64,000 nt of DNA from NCBI RefSeq assembly GCF_020618475.1, contig NZ_CP085341.1:62001-126000 (forward strand), read 5' to 3'. Both the position numbers and the translations under genes were made by a program. Numbering within the stretch: the stretch's first letter is position 1; each line of letters opens with the position of its first letter. The stretch is from Haladaptatus halobius. Lineage in GTDB: Archaea > Halobacteriota > Halobacteria > Halobacteriales > Haladaptataceae. The notes under the pieces are model-generated. The model was not told the DNA's origin and did not search any database. It saw only the letters and a program-made list of their open reading frames with translations. Shown piece by piece: positions 55,540 through 64,000 of the stretch.

Positions 55540-55921
55540 ACGAGGGTCACACAAGAAACGAGAACGGCGTATTAGCTGATTCACTCAGCAAACAAGTGGT
55601 AGATCCTCTTCGAGATGTAGCGCTCACTGACGTCGAGGATAATCTGACGATGCTGTCGTAGAGTACTGTCACCTCGCATGCGGACGCTCCGCTCGACGAT
55701 GGCGAGCGCGGCGACGCTCGCGATGATCCTCCTCGTGCTCGCTCTCCCAGCATTGTACTAAGAACGTCCTAGATCTCCGTCTAACCGTGCATGGTGTAGT
55801 CCAATCATCGCCACTCGGACAAGCCCAATCGTATGAACGCCAGCACCGCTCATTGTATGAGAAAAGTCCACGACGAGAAGAGAATAGCCAAACCACCTGG
55901 CGAAAATATTTCTCTAAACTC
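55540..55921. other. Intergenic stretch with fragments
   Basis: Two coding-looking fragments: a frame from about 55535 to 55662 reading DEGHTRNENGVLADSLSKQV and TDVEDNLTMLS before a stop, and a 27-residue leader-like peptide at 55678-55761 (STMASAATLAMILLVLALPA). Both may be leftovers of broken genes. Confidence 0.3.
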
Positions 55922-56299
55922 TCAAGATTCATCGGGGTTCGCATCTTGCACTTCGACAATCTCGGCCTGTGAGATGAAGGTCTCGCCACCGCCTATGCGA
56001 ACTTGGATCGTCTGGCCGGGAAGATCGGGATCATCGTTATCGGCCGGCTCCTCCGGAACCGAGATCGCGATGATCTCATCGAGGGTGATAGTTCGACGTT
56101 GGACTGGGTCGCCATCGTGTTCCACAGTCTTCCACGTTTCAACATCGAGGTCGCTCATGCTTTTGCCGAAGTATTCCTCCGAATCCTTGTTGACCGAGTC
56201 TTCAGTCTGCGACTTGCCAGCCGTCCGGTTTCCGTCTGCGACCTGTTCGTGCTGGTATTGATATAAGGATGCGAGCATCATCATGAGTACAATGGCCAC
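55922..56299 (-). CDS. Hypothetical acidic protein
   Basis: 125 residues if started at 56299; an internal ATG at 56158 (MSDLDVETWKTVEHDG) gives a 78-residue protein and is a plausible alternative. C-terminal part is beta-rich (VQRRTITLDEIIAISVP, QTIQVRIGGGETFISQAEIV). No family recognised. The longer N-terminus has a short hydrophobic start and an acidic linker. Confidence 0.5.
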   Translation of the reverse strand: MAIVLMMMLASLYQYQHEQVADGNRTAGKSQTEDSVNKDSEEYFGKSMSDLDVETWKTVEHDGDPVQRRTITLDEIIAISVPEEPADNDDPDLPGQTIQVRIGGGETFISQAEIVEVQDANPDES

Positions 56300-56777
56300 T
56301 AACTAAAGGATTCACCATGAATGTCTCTGTAAGACCAGCCACTATTCAGTTTATTCTTTTGAGAATGCAGGAAACGGTCGAATCAGAGGGTCATACTAAT
56401 GGAGTCAATGCTATTGATCGGACATCGACCTAAGATCCCTCTCTTGACCGCCATTCCGCGATTACGACACCGGTAAGAGTATCTCGTACTCGACATGGAG
56501 AGAAAAGCGATTATCGATATATAAATCGAGATCTACCATCCCTTTCATGCTACTTGAGTGAGGATTTGATTGGGAACCCAACTAGCGGGATAGAGGGGAC
56601 GTTTAAGTGAAACGGATGATCTCTGAAATTCGTGTTTCACCTCCGTTTGGTGTGAGTACCCAGTATATATTGGATGGAATATACAGTTATATTTCGATGA
56701 TATTACAGATAGATTAAATATATAGAAACCAAGCTCTGCCGCTACAATACCAACCGACCACTTTTGAATCACTTAAT
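56300..56777. other. Intergenic stretch, nothing recognised
   Basis: AT-rich; a TATA-like run (AGATTAAATATATAG) near 56710-56724 may serve the small gene at 56778. Confidence 0.35.
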
Positions 56778-56912
56778 ATGGTACGACTCTCGACCATGGT
56801 ACTCCTCGCTGGAGTCATCCTGCTATTCATTCCGATACCACCGATCACAACAATTCTTGGGATTATCGTGATCCTCCTCGGTATCTCGCTTCGCCTGCTC
56901 ACCAACTGGTAG
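56778..56912 (+). CDS. 44-residue membrane protein
   Basis: A short ORF. LSTMVLLAGVILLFIPIPPI then TTILGIIVILLGISLRLL: two TM helices joined by a Pro-rich turn, ending in RLLTNW. Similar in size and layout to the 48-residue protein at 22364-22510. Function unknown. Confidence 0.55.
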   Translation: MVRLSTMVLLAGVILLFIPIPPITTILGIIVILLGISLRLLTNW

Positions 56913-57178
56913 TAGACGGCAAATGTGCAGATACTGACTTGAAGGTTTCGAGAGCAGCTGTTCGACGGTGTTTTCACCGAAACTGCCGAACCAGTCCTGC
57001 AATACCGCTGCACCAAGAACAGCGACACTTATGGTAAACAATAAAATATTCGATGAAAAGTCCGGTAATATTCAGCAAGGGAAACAATATGATAAAGATT
57101 TGAGAGTGATAATTGATAAAGTATTATTTATTGATGATATGCTGACGCTCCAGCCGATTCTCAGTTAACAAAAGTGAG

Positions 57179-57409
57179 TTAGACGTCATTCATTCGTTGT
57201 TTTGATATCTCACCACACTGTTGGCATTCTGTGATACGATAGGGTTCGCGGGAAAATTCATCATTGTCTGAATCCTCATTTTCCGTAATAAGTTCAATAG
57301 AAATCTGGTGTTGCGTTTCTTCACCGCAGATTTTGCACGATTCATCTGTAACTTGAGAACGATCGATCTCTGCGTCAGACTCGTTTTCGTCGGGAGATTT
57401 GTTACTCAT
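57179..57409 (-). CDS. Zinc beta-ribbon protein, DUF7835-like
   Basis: 76 residues from the ATG at 57409 (the longer open frame upstream covers part of the Bat pseudogene on the other strand). SCKICGEETQHQISIELITE then SREPYRITECQQCGEISKQR has two CxxC knuckles with a conserved REPYR between them, as in haloarchaeal DUF7835-type proteins. Function unknown. Confidence 0.7.
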   Translation of the reverse strand: MSNKSPDENESDAEIDRSQVTDESCKICGEETQHQISIELITENEDSDNDEFSREPYRITECQQCGEISKQRMNDV

Positions 57410-57524
57410 ACCAATAGTCTCTCGCTCACAGGCTAAGGGTATTATCGTTTCGAATGAAGAACCGCGTCCACCGGCTGCCCGACTTGTCCCGACAACTTCT
57501 AGTTGTAAGTACCATGACTCGCTT

Positions 57525-58179
57525 ATGACGACGGTTGCGAATTCTCCATCCCAGCCGAGCAGTTCGTACTTCGAGAAACACTCACCCGTCGACCGAAGCT
57601 CAAATTCGAGATCGACCGCGTCGTCGCGCACGATACGGCGCGTGTCATTCCGTTTGTCTGGGTGTCGGGCGAGGGACTGGAAGATCTGACCGCACTACTT
57701 GACGCCAACCCGAGCGTCAAGAACGTCGAGTTGCTCACTGAGACCGACGAGGAACGGTTTTATCGGCTCGAGTGGGCCGACGAAGCGCAAATTATCGGGC
57801 GCATGGTCATTGAGTTCGATGCCTCTGTCCAGCAGGCGTTTGCCGCCGATGAAGAGTGGACACTGCACGTGTTGTTCCTCGAGTGCAGCGGCCCGCAATA
57901 CAAGGTTTTGCTAAGAAACATGGACTCGATCTCGACGTCGACCGGCTGTACGATGTCGATGATGCCCGTCATGTCCGATTTGGACTGACTGAAAGCCAAC
58001 ACGATACGCTCGTCAAAGCCTACGAACGTGGGTATAACACCATTCCACGAGAGACCGATGCAGGCGAACTCGCTGCCGAACTCGGCATTTCCCATCAAGC
58101 GGTCGGTAAGCGCCTTCGCCGCGCAACAGGGAACCTCATCGAAAGCACACTGCTAGTCGACGAAAACGAAGCAGAGTAG
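57525..58179 (+). pseudogene. Bat/HTH_10 regulator with two frameshifts
   Basis: Complete except for single-base losses. After MTTVA the expected EFSIPAEQFVLRETL needs one more G at GCGAATTC near 57538. The sensor part (RVIPFVWVSGEGLEDLTALL, FYRLEWADEAQIIGRMVIEF) runs to about 57890, where one T is missing from a TTTT run before FAKKHGLDLDVDRLYDVD. The HTH (FGLTESQHDTLVKAYERGYN, LAAELGISHQAVGKRLRRAT) is intact. Close to 36184-36897 and 45973-46653. True pseudogene or homopolymer errors. Confidence 0.75.
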
Positions 58180-58447
58180 CCACTGCCCTGCTTTTGTCCC
58201 AGCACAAGCCCTAAAACGATATTAACCGACACTGGTGGAGGTAACTACCATGTTCTGTTGGTTAAGACTTCGATCACGCGATCGTAATCGTGCTGCCGCC
58301 GGCCGCGCTGGTCGGCAGAGGAACCGACGCACAGAGATTGAATTGGAACCCCCGGGGTATACTCACTTCCGCTTATAGCTGTAGGCGGCAATAGGCGCGA
58401 ACTTCTGGTCACGAGGTATTCACGGTGTTGTCTTAACGGGCGATCTC

Positions 58448-58696
58448 ATGGTCGGCGTGAGTATACTCATTGGCATCGCAACGGTGTACGCAAAAACGAA
58501 TGGATCATCGATGCAGACGCGGTCCAGGAAACGGAGTCGCGTCGCGAGTCGGCAGCGTCGCTCGCTCTCCAACTGGGGACTGATTCTAACCATTGGTGGA
58601 CTTGCGATTGGGCTGCTCCTTGCCTGGGGTGGCCGGCAGATGGCCACAGAGTTTGCGCTTAAGTGTGTGTCCGGCCTCTATCCTGTGCTTGGATAG
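58448..58696 (+). CDS. Putative small two-TM protein
   Basis: 82 codons; hydrophobic N-terminus (VSILIGIATVYA), an Arg/Ser-rich middle, and a second TM (NWGLILTIGGLAIGLLLAWG). Composition partly unlike haloarchaeal proteins, and the end reads into a possible decayed gene. Low support. Confidence 0.3.
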   Translation: MVGVSILIGIATVYAKTNGSSMQTRSRKRSRVASRQRRSLSNWGLILTIGGLAIGLLLAWGGRQMATEFALKCVSGLYPVLG

Positions 58697-58782
58697 GTCT
58701 CCTTCTCATGGCTAAAATACTTGGACTGACGATCGAAGCAGTCATGAGCTACGCGAACAATCCGGATTTATCTGTATTACAG

Positions 58783-59140
58783 TCAGACTATTCCGTGGGT
58801 GGCGGCAACCTCGAGGACCGCTTCCACTTGTCTGCCATCCCGATAGCGCACGGTCGCACTCCGCTGGTCGTACTCGATGATGCCGTGGTCAGCGAGTTTT
58901 GGCAGATGCGTGTGGATGAGTGTGGTTCGTGCTTGTTGCTCTGACTCTATCTCATCCACCTGAGCTTGGACGACTCCAACCAAGTCAGTTAGAGTAGCAG
59001 TGTCATTGTCTCCGTCTTGGAGGTGATCAAGAACGACTCGTCGATGGCTCTTGGCGAGGAGGTCGCAGATTGCCTCGATGGAGTGGGTTGGGTGAGCGGC
59101 ATTTTCTGGTATTATTACTGACGACGTTGTTGTCTGTCAC
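58783..59140 (-). pseudogene. DUF7344-type protein, frameshifted near its start
   Basis: From the stop at 58783 the frame reads back through HTHLPKLADHGIIEYDQRSA, AICDLLAKSHRRVVLDHLQD and NAAHPTHSIE, the DUF7344 winged-helix pattern seen intact at 62685-63014. No start exists in that frame. A GTG at 59140 opens MTDNNVVSNNTR in another frame; one extra A in the AAAA run near 59100 would join them. Either decayed or a run-length error. Confidence 0.65.
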
Positions 59141-59206
59141 TAAAATCACAACACCTTATCAGTTAGATGCCCAATGAGGTAGATATCTACGAACTCATTG
59201 CTGCGT

Positions 59207-61300
59207 TCAACTGGTTGCTGCTGAGGGTGTGAAGAACGTCGTCAGGAGTTTGCGGTGAGCGGCTTGCAAGTGTTGGTGAAACGTTGGCCCCGAAATCCCA
59301 AGCGTGTCAGCTAGCTCGGCACCTGTACTCTCACGGGGCGACTCGAAGTAGCCACTCAGATAGGCTGACTGCAAGATTTCATGCTGGCGATCAGTGAGCT
59401 GTTCGTGCACCCGCTCACGGAAGCCAGTCGGCGAGTCACTCAAGCGTTCACGTTCTCGTTTGGCAGCGAGCGTCGCTTCGGGATACACAGCTTGGACAGC
59501 CTCAACAAAGGGGCGAATATCAGTTGCAGTCGGGACTTCGGCAGTGAGCGTTCCCTGTCCATTTGTGGCGGTTCCTGTTTTGATCGCAGCACCACGCTCG
59601 GTCAACCGTTTTGAAGCGGTTGTCCTGCTTTCAAAGAGAAATTCAAATCGGCTCGTCTCCTCGTGTGTGCTGATACATCGTGCTTGCCGAACAATTGGCG
59701 AGCGGTCAGCCCGTGCGAGAATTTGCTCCGGCGATGCATTGTCAGCCTGGATATATTCCAGCAAGTCTCCATCGCTGGTCTGGACAACCCCATCAAGGGT
59801 AAACGTACAGTCAAGCTCATCAGAGACGGTGATGAAAAAGGCGGCCGTCTCAGTCAGATCAAAGTCGAGTTCGACCACTCGATCCGTCAAGAGGAGTTGT
59901 TGGGTTTTGAGCGCGTAGATCGCATAGCCAAGCGTCTCGCCCAACTCGTCGAAGATCGCTTGTTCGTGCTCGCTAAACATCGCGGGCTGTGTCCCATACA
60001 CGACGAGGACACCATAGGTCGTCTCGCCATAGACGAGGGGAACACAGATAGCGGAGCGGTACTCTTGGGACAGGGCTGCCTCGCGGACGGACTCTGGGAA
60101 TGCTGGATCAGTCTCAATGTCGTCGACAACGTGGACACCACCAGTTTCGATGGCGTGTGCCGTCGCCCCCTGTTCGGTGTCTGTTGGATCGGCCTCGCGT
60201 ATGGCCTTGAGATACGCCTGCTCAACGCCATATGACGTGCGGATGGTAATCCCCGTGGTTGCTGGCTCGAGATCGCCGATTAGTGCTGCCTGGTAGAGGT
60301 CTGAGGTGACGAGATGCTCACAGACCAGCTCCTCGATCTCACTTTGTGTTGTTGCTTCGACCAGTGATTTGTTAACTTGTCTGAGAACGGTATTGATCTC
60401 GGAGATCGTCTGGAGGATCTCGCGTTGGCGCTGGAGCGTCGCTTCACGCTGTTTCTGCGCTGTGATATCTTCGGCGATTCCAACAATCCGATGGATATCG
60501 CCTGCATCATTGTAGACGGGAAAACCACGATCAGAGACCCAACGAATCGTCCCCTCAGGTTGGACAACCCGGTACTCTGCGATGTACTCACTCTGCGGGG
60601 TCTCGGCCCTCGCATCCTGCGCGATTTGGTCGATGAGCTCCTCGACCTGCTTGCGATCGTCAGGATGGATGCCTTCCAGGTACGTCGATAAATCTTCATA
60701 GAGCAATTCTCGTGAGCGTCCCCAGACATCTTCGTAGGCAGAGTTGATGTACAATACCTCAGTCATCTCGGCATCCGTCATCCAGAGCACACTGTCGACT
60801 TGCTCTGCGATCTGCCGGAAGCGTGCTTCGCTATCACGGCGTTCGTACTCGTGCCGTTTTTGCTCGGTGAGATCCCGGATGATCGCAGTGAACACCCGCT
60901 GATCGTCGTACGCGTGTTCAGTGAATGAGAACCGGAGTGGAATCGTCTCTCCATCTGCATGGAGACCAATTCGGTCAAGTGTCGTTCGATGCACTGACTC
61001 CGACGTCTCCTCTGTGTCGTGAACCACCTTCTTAAACGCCGTATAGTAGGACTGCTCATACTGGGATGGGAAGAGGATGCGCATCGGGCGGCCAATCAGC
61101 TCGTCGACCTCATACCCGAAAAGGTCGCCTGCCGCCGGATTTGCATACACGATCATTCCCGAGGTATCAAGCGTGAGAATGGCCTCGCCCGCCTCCGCAA
61201 CCACCGTGTGAAAGAATGTCGTGTCCTCGTTCCCATCGATGAGTAACCTGTCGTCAGAGTTGGAGAAACGCTCATCTCCCCCATCTGGGATCGGAGTCAT
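59207..61300 (-). CDS. PAS-PAS-GAF-Bat sensor regulator with HTH_10
   Basis: 697 residues. PAS 1 at about 25-145 (AGEAILTLDTSGMIVYANPA, LFGYEVDELIGRPMRILFPS), PAS 2 at about 150-285 (EVLYINSAYEDVWGRSRELL, WVSDRGFPVYNDAGDIHRIV), GAF at about 300-455 (SAICVPLVYGETTYGVLVVY), a Bat domain at about 460-625, and HTH_10 at the end (LTDRQHEILQSAYLSGYFES, LADTLGISGPTFHQHLQAA). No kinase domain: it is a one-component redox, light or ligand sensor acting on transcription, like Halobacterium Bat. Alone in a leftward unit. Confidence 0.93.
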   Translation of the reverse strand: MTPIPDGGDERFSNSDDRLLIDGNEDTTFFHTVVAEAGEAILTLDTSGMIVYANPAAGDLFGYEVDELIGRPMRILFPSQYEQSYYTAFKKVVHDTEETSESVHRTTLDRIGLHADGETIPLRFSFTEHAYDDQRVFTAIIRDLTEQKRHEYERRDSEARFRQIAEQVDSVLWMTDAEMTEVLYINSAYEDVWGRSRELLYEDLSTYLEGIHPDDRKQVEELIDQIAQDARAETPQSEYIAEYRVVQPEGTIRWVSDRGFPVYNDAGDIHRIVGIAEDITAQKQREATLQRQREILQTISEINTVLRQVNKSLVEATTQSEIEELVCEHLVTSDLYQAALIGDLEPATTGITIRTSYGVEQAYLKAIREADPTDTEQGATAHAIETGGVHVVDDIETDPAFPESVREAALSQEYRSAICVPLVYGETTYGVLVVYGTQPAMFSEHEQAIFDELGETLGYAIYALKTQQLLLTDRVVELDFDLTETAAFFITVSDELDCTFTLDGVVQTSDGDLLEYIQADNASPEQILARADRSPIVRQARCISTHEETSRFEFLFESRTTASKRLTERGAAIKTGTATNGQGTLTAEVPTATDIRPFVEAVQAVYPEATLAAKRERERLSDSPTGFRERVHEQLTDRQHEILQSAYLSGYFESPRESTGAELADTLGISGPTFHQHLQAAHRKLLTTFFTPSAATS

Positions 61301-61384
61301 TGTGTCTGACGCACTTCGACAAAGGTCTATAACTCCTAGGGCTGTTCAAACAGGGTGTTTTAAACAAGACGTAGTTGAAACAGG

Positions 61385-62056
61385 CTAGTCGGATGAGATA
61401 TCCCCCGCCCCACCGAGAAGTACATGTTCAAGGAGGGCTTCATTGCCACGTCGAATCAGATCAGAGAGCGACTGCTGAGTAATGTCAAATTCCTTCGCTA
61501 ACTCAGCCAACGCGACCTGCCGGGGCGTCTGGAAGTACCCCCGTTGGAGTGCGAGTACTAGTGCGTCTCGTTGTTTTTCGGTGAGTACGCTCTCGACCAA
61601 GTCACTGCCGGCCTCGCTAAGTGTCTGCATGTGGCCGAGTGTATACGGAATCTTGTTTTCTCGACAGTGGTTATGGAACGTGGTGAGCTCTTCTTGTGAG
61701 GAAAAGAGGATTTCGAACTCCCAGGTTTCGGAGTTGTAGCCATACGCACTGCGGATGATCGTCTCAGCCGTGGTAAACCCCTCGAAAAAGCCACCGTCAG
61801 GGGTCTCCCAGTGCAGGAGATACAAGCGGCGATCCGCAACTTGCTCAATCTCGATGAGTTCCTGGACGTGGTCGTGAGCGCGAACGCGCTGTTCGAAGGC
61901 GTCTAAATCGTCATTCCAGGCCCAAAACAGCGGGATGACGTTCGCATTAATGGGAACAATCCGTTCGAATTCGATCTGGATCTCTGTCCCAGCCGTGAGT
62001 AAGCGACCAAGCACGAAGTCTGTCGCTGGGAGCGAGAACTCGACGAGGATTGCCAT
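61385..62056 (-). CDS. Bat/HTH_10 transcriptional regulator (divergent)
   Basis: 223 residues. Sensor part starts AILVEFSLPATDFVLGRLL, followed by YLLHWETPDGGFFEGFTTAE and WEFEILFSSQEELTTFHNHC. The HTH reads LTEKQRDALVLALQRGYFQT, LAELAKEFDITQQSLSDLIR. Same architecture as 36184-36897 and 45973-46653 but more distant. Lies 84 bases upstream of the PAS-GAF-Bat gene, same direction; the two could be cotranscribed. Confidence 0.88.
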   Translation of the reverse strand: MAILVEFSLPATDFVLGRLLTAGTEIQIEFERIVPINANVIPLFWAWNDDLDAFEQRVRAHDHVQELIEIEQVADRRLYLLHWETPDGGFFEGFTTAETIIRSAYGYNSETWEFEILFSSQEELTTFHNHCRENKIPYTLGHMQTLSEAGSDLVESVLTEKQRDALVLALQRGYFQTPRQVALAELAKEFDITQQSLSDLIRRGNEALLEHVLLGGAGDISSD

Positions 62057-62205
62057 CAGGGTATTCGTATTCTATCCGAAGCAGCTTAATCACTCGGTGA
62101 GCAGCTCCTCTGGCCGTTCTCGAGACGGAGGACAGGCGCTAACAGCGCTCACGCTCCTGATGAAATCAAGCGAGAACCGCCGATCCATGCCGTCCGTGCA
62201 CGTGT

Positions 62206-62484
62206 CTACGGTTCATCAGACTCAAGCTCTACGGCACCTTCAGTTGAGACGGTGACCCAGTACCCGGCATACTGAAATGAGACTGAGCCGTGTGTCCGTG
62301 GCGTCCCATCTGCCCGTGGCGCAAACAGTGCATCAAGTGCCTCCGGATTAATCACCTGGTACAATGGCTCGAGGTCAACTGGTGACTGCCCTTTTGCGTC
62401 TGCAACGGCAGTCAGAACGTTGGTACTGAGTGAACGCGGCGATGCAGTCGGTGGGGATCCGTTATTGGTATTAGTTGGATACAC
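62206..62484 (-). CDS. HalOD1 output domain protein
   Basis: 92 residues, GTG start at 62484. STNVLTAVADAKGQSPVDLE, PLYQVINPEALDALFAPRAD, VSFQYAGYWVTVSTEGAVEL follow the HalOD1 domain, a haloarchaeal output module. Function unknown. Confidence 0.85.
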   Translation of the reverse strand: MYPTNTNNGSPPTASPRSLSTNVLTAVADAKGQSPVDLEPLYQVINPEALDALFAPRADGTPRTHGSVSFQYAGYWVTVSTEGAVELESDEP

Positions 62485-62684
62485 GCATTAATTCCTCTCA
62501 CGGTTAGAGTCTCTCAACCAAGTATTCTACAGGTTCAGCCACCATCTCTTGCTCTGCACTCTACTGGAACCGCACTAAAATAACCAGAGGATGGCAGAGC
62601 TGATATGTTGCTTTACATCCCACAGAAGCTGCCCTCACCAATACGATCGCTCATCCAGCATGGATTCACGTATCGTCCGTGTGC

Positions 62685-63014
62685 TCAGTCCGGCTCTTCT
62701 TCGCTCCGTGCGAACTCGACGACTGTCTCGACACGGTCGCCACCGCGAAAGCGAATTGTTTCACTCCGTGCATCATACTCAATGAGGGTGTGATCAGCCA
62801 ACTTCGGGAGATGCGTGTGGCGGAAGTCTGTTTCAAGGTGCTCGCACGACGCATCGACGCGCTCACACACCGCATCAATCAGCGCGGAGAAGGTAATTGT
62901 CTCCCCATCCATTGTCTGAAGGTGATACAGGATATACCGACGGTGGGGATGGGTGAGGAGATCAAAGAGCGTTCCGAGCGAAAATTCAGACTGATGGATG
63001 GTGTTTGCGGTCAT
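62685..63014 (-). CDS. DUF7344-type winged-helix protein
   Basis: 109 residues. LGTLFDLLTHPHRRYILYHL, FSALIDAVCERVD, DFRHTHLPKLADHTLIEYDA, IRFRGGDRVETVVEF. Intact counterpart of the frameshifted copy at 58783-59140. DUF7344 proteins are ArsR-like winged helices; probably a transcription factor. Confidence 0.8.
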   Translation of the reverse strand: MTANTIHQSEFSLGTLFDLLTHPHRRYILYHLQTMDGETITFSALIDAVCERVDASCEHLETDFRHTHLPKLADHTLIEYDARSETIRFRGGDRVETVVEFARSEEEPD

Positions 63015-63422
63015 TGGAGGGGGTTTTCTCTTGTGAGGTAGCGGTAAATGGGTGGAAGCGGGTCTTCGATCGGCGGTCGCTTGGAGAGCATGTTTATCAC
63101 CATCAGTCTCGCGCTATCCTTACTATAAAGGAAATCTCTGATGTTTATTCTTATGGCTCAAGTGTTAGAGGTGACCTTATCGATTCACATGTGAAAAGTA
63201 TTCACGTGGATACATGAGGTGGATCCACCCGAGAAGACCATTTCTCGCGTATTATTTCATCTACTTCTTCCAGCATATGTAAAACTACGCCCATGTTCAA
63301 AGCAGCAGTAGCACTCATTGTAAGAGGGTTGTTTGAACAGAAGAGTTGGTAACGGGATAACCAACTATTGCTATTGCTAAGTAGACTATACTTATTTACC
63401 ATACGAAAGATGATTTGCTAGC
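63015..63422. other. Intergenic stretch, nothing recognised
   Basis: AT-rich 400 bases; no gene. Promoter of the following small gene probably near 63380-63400 (AAGTAGACTATACTTATTTA). Confidence 0.35.
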
Positions 63423-63650
63423 ATGACAACTCATCGGGCGACCGAGATCGCTTCAGAGGCTATTTTATTAGCAAATGAGGAAGATACCTTTCGGCTTCCA
63501 GAACTGAAAGAGAACCTCGAGTTCGATGAGGAGCCCTCTAATAGTATGATTCGGGCTGTATTACGCCAACTCGAGGAAGGCGAGTGGCTTGAGCGTGACC
63601 ATCCAGAGGGACGTATTTGGTATGCGAGCGACAATATTGAAAATCTATAA
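63423..63650 (+). CDS. Small winged-helix-like protein (first of a pair)
   Basis: 75 residues: HRATEIASEAILLANEEDTF, RLPELKENLEFDEEPSNSMI, RAVLRQLEEGEWLERDHPEG, RIWYAS. The helix-helix-helix then beta-hairpin order suggests a winged helix. A related protein begins 180 bases downstream. Function unknown. Confidence 0.65.
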   Translation: MTTHRATEIASEAILLANEEDTFRLPELKENLEFDEEPSNSMIRAVLRQLEEGEWLERDHPEGRIWYASDNIENL

Positions 63651-63831
63651 ATTGAATTCTTACTCCTCTCGCATAGAGTGATGCCTTCTATCTTATCGGT
63701 CTTTTTCAGCATTCTTCTATTTTGAATTCTAGTTATTGTATATTTCCCAAATAGAAGGGATTGGGTCGGTTTTAAGACGACAGATTCGAATGGTTCTTAG
63801 GGTCTCTCCACCAACTTTGAATTTGATCACT

Positions 63832-64000
63832 GTGGTGGAACACCGAGCAGTCTGTATTGCCTCTGAGGCTCTTCTCCTTGCACGTGAACAGGGCCACTTC
63901 CGGCTCTCTGAACTCAAATCTCGATTATCGAGTTCGTTTGAAGACCCACCCTCCGAAAGTCTGATTCGAGTCGTGTTGCGCCAACTCGAAGCAAGTGCGT
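63832..64000 (+). CDS. Partial winged-helix-like protein (second of a pair)
   Basis: Runs off the right edge; 56 codons visible from a GTG at 63832 (or 63835). EHRAVCIASEALLLAREQGH, FRLSELKSRLSSSFEDPPSE, SLIRVVLRQLEAS aligns residue by residue with the protein at 63423-63650, so these are tandem paralogues. Confidence 0.6.
   Translation, partial: MVEHRAVCIASEALLLAREQGHFRLSELKSRLSSSFEDPPSESLIRVVLRQLEASA

Overview
The window comes from a halophilic archaeon (class Halobacteria). The evidence is the acidic proteome, a complete-looking archaeal gas vesicle (gvp) cluster, Bat/HTH_10 regulators, HalOD1, DUF7344, DUF5789, amphi-Trp and VNG_1110C-type proteins, a Tat lipoprotein, TATA-box promoters and ATGA start/stop overlaps. 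Gene density is low, spacers are AT-rich, and there are several broken transposases and frameshifted genes. This suggests an accessory part of the genome (plasmid or genomic island). The genus cannot be decided from the sequence alone, and I see no rRNA, tRNA, CRISPR array or replication origin.

Layout. 1-3.8 kb: edge fragment, two hairpins, and a minus-strand operon of four acidic or glycine-rich proteins related to accessory proteins of the gvp cluster. 3.8-13 kb: IS6-type transposase remnant, a frameshifted PiT phosphate permease and DUF5828 gene, an intact PiT permease, YihY/BrkB, an AI-2E permease with an internal stop, a DUF2270 protein and a UspA protein. 13-15 kb: dodecin and mostly empty DNA. 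15-20.4 kb: gas vesicle cluster, with gvpA-gvpO leftward and gvpO2-(glycine zipper gene)-gvpF-G-H-(new gene)-J-K-L'-M rightward. gvpL is cut to 51 codons, and gvpC, gvpN, gvpD and gvpE are not seen. 20.4-40.5 kb: envelope and stress genes (DUF2270 twice, lipid kinase, CNNM/CBS, Tat lipoprotein, two copies of a 4-TM protein + DUF4177 pair, APC permease-UspA fusion, AI-2E, DUF389) plus Bat and winged-helix regulators. 41-53 kb: two sulfatase-like hydrolases, two PRC-barrel-like proteins, trehalose-phosphate synthase, a Bat regulator, a broken DDE transposase, DUF1328, a proteasome-like protein and an Asp-rich repeat protein. 53-64 kb: FNT channel, an IS6 remnant, small proteins, and a regulator block (Bat pseudogene, two DUF7344, PAS-PAS-GAF-Bat, Bat, HalOD1, two related small winged-helix-like proteins).

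How it may work together (inference). The region combines buoyancy (gas vesicles), envelope and ion homeostasis (phosphate permeases, CNNM, FNT, AI-2E, DUF389, DUF2270), compatible-solute synthesis (trehalose) and sensory transcription factors. The most unusual parts are the gvp-related satellite operon at 1.2-3.6 kb, which shares two protein families with the gvp cluster, and the miniature gvpL. Several single-base frameshifts, most of them in base runs, indicate either recent decay or consensus errors, and should be checked against reads.
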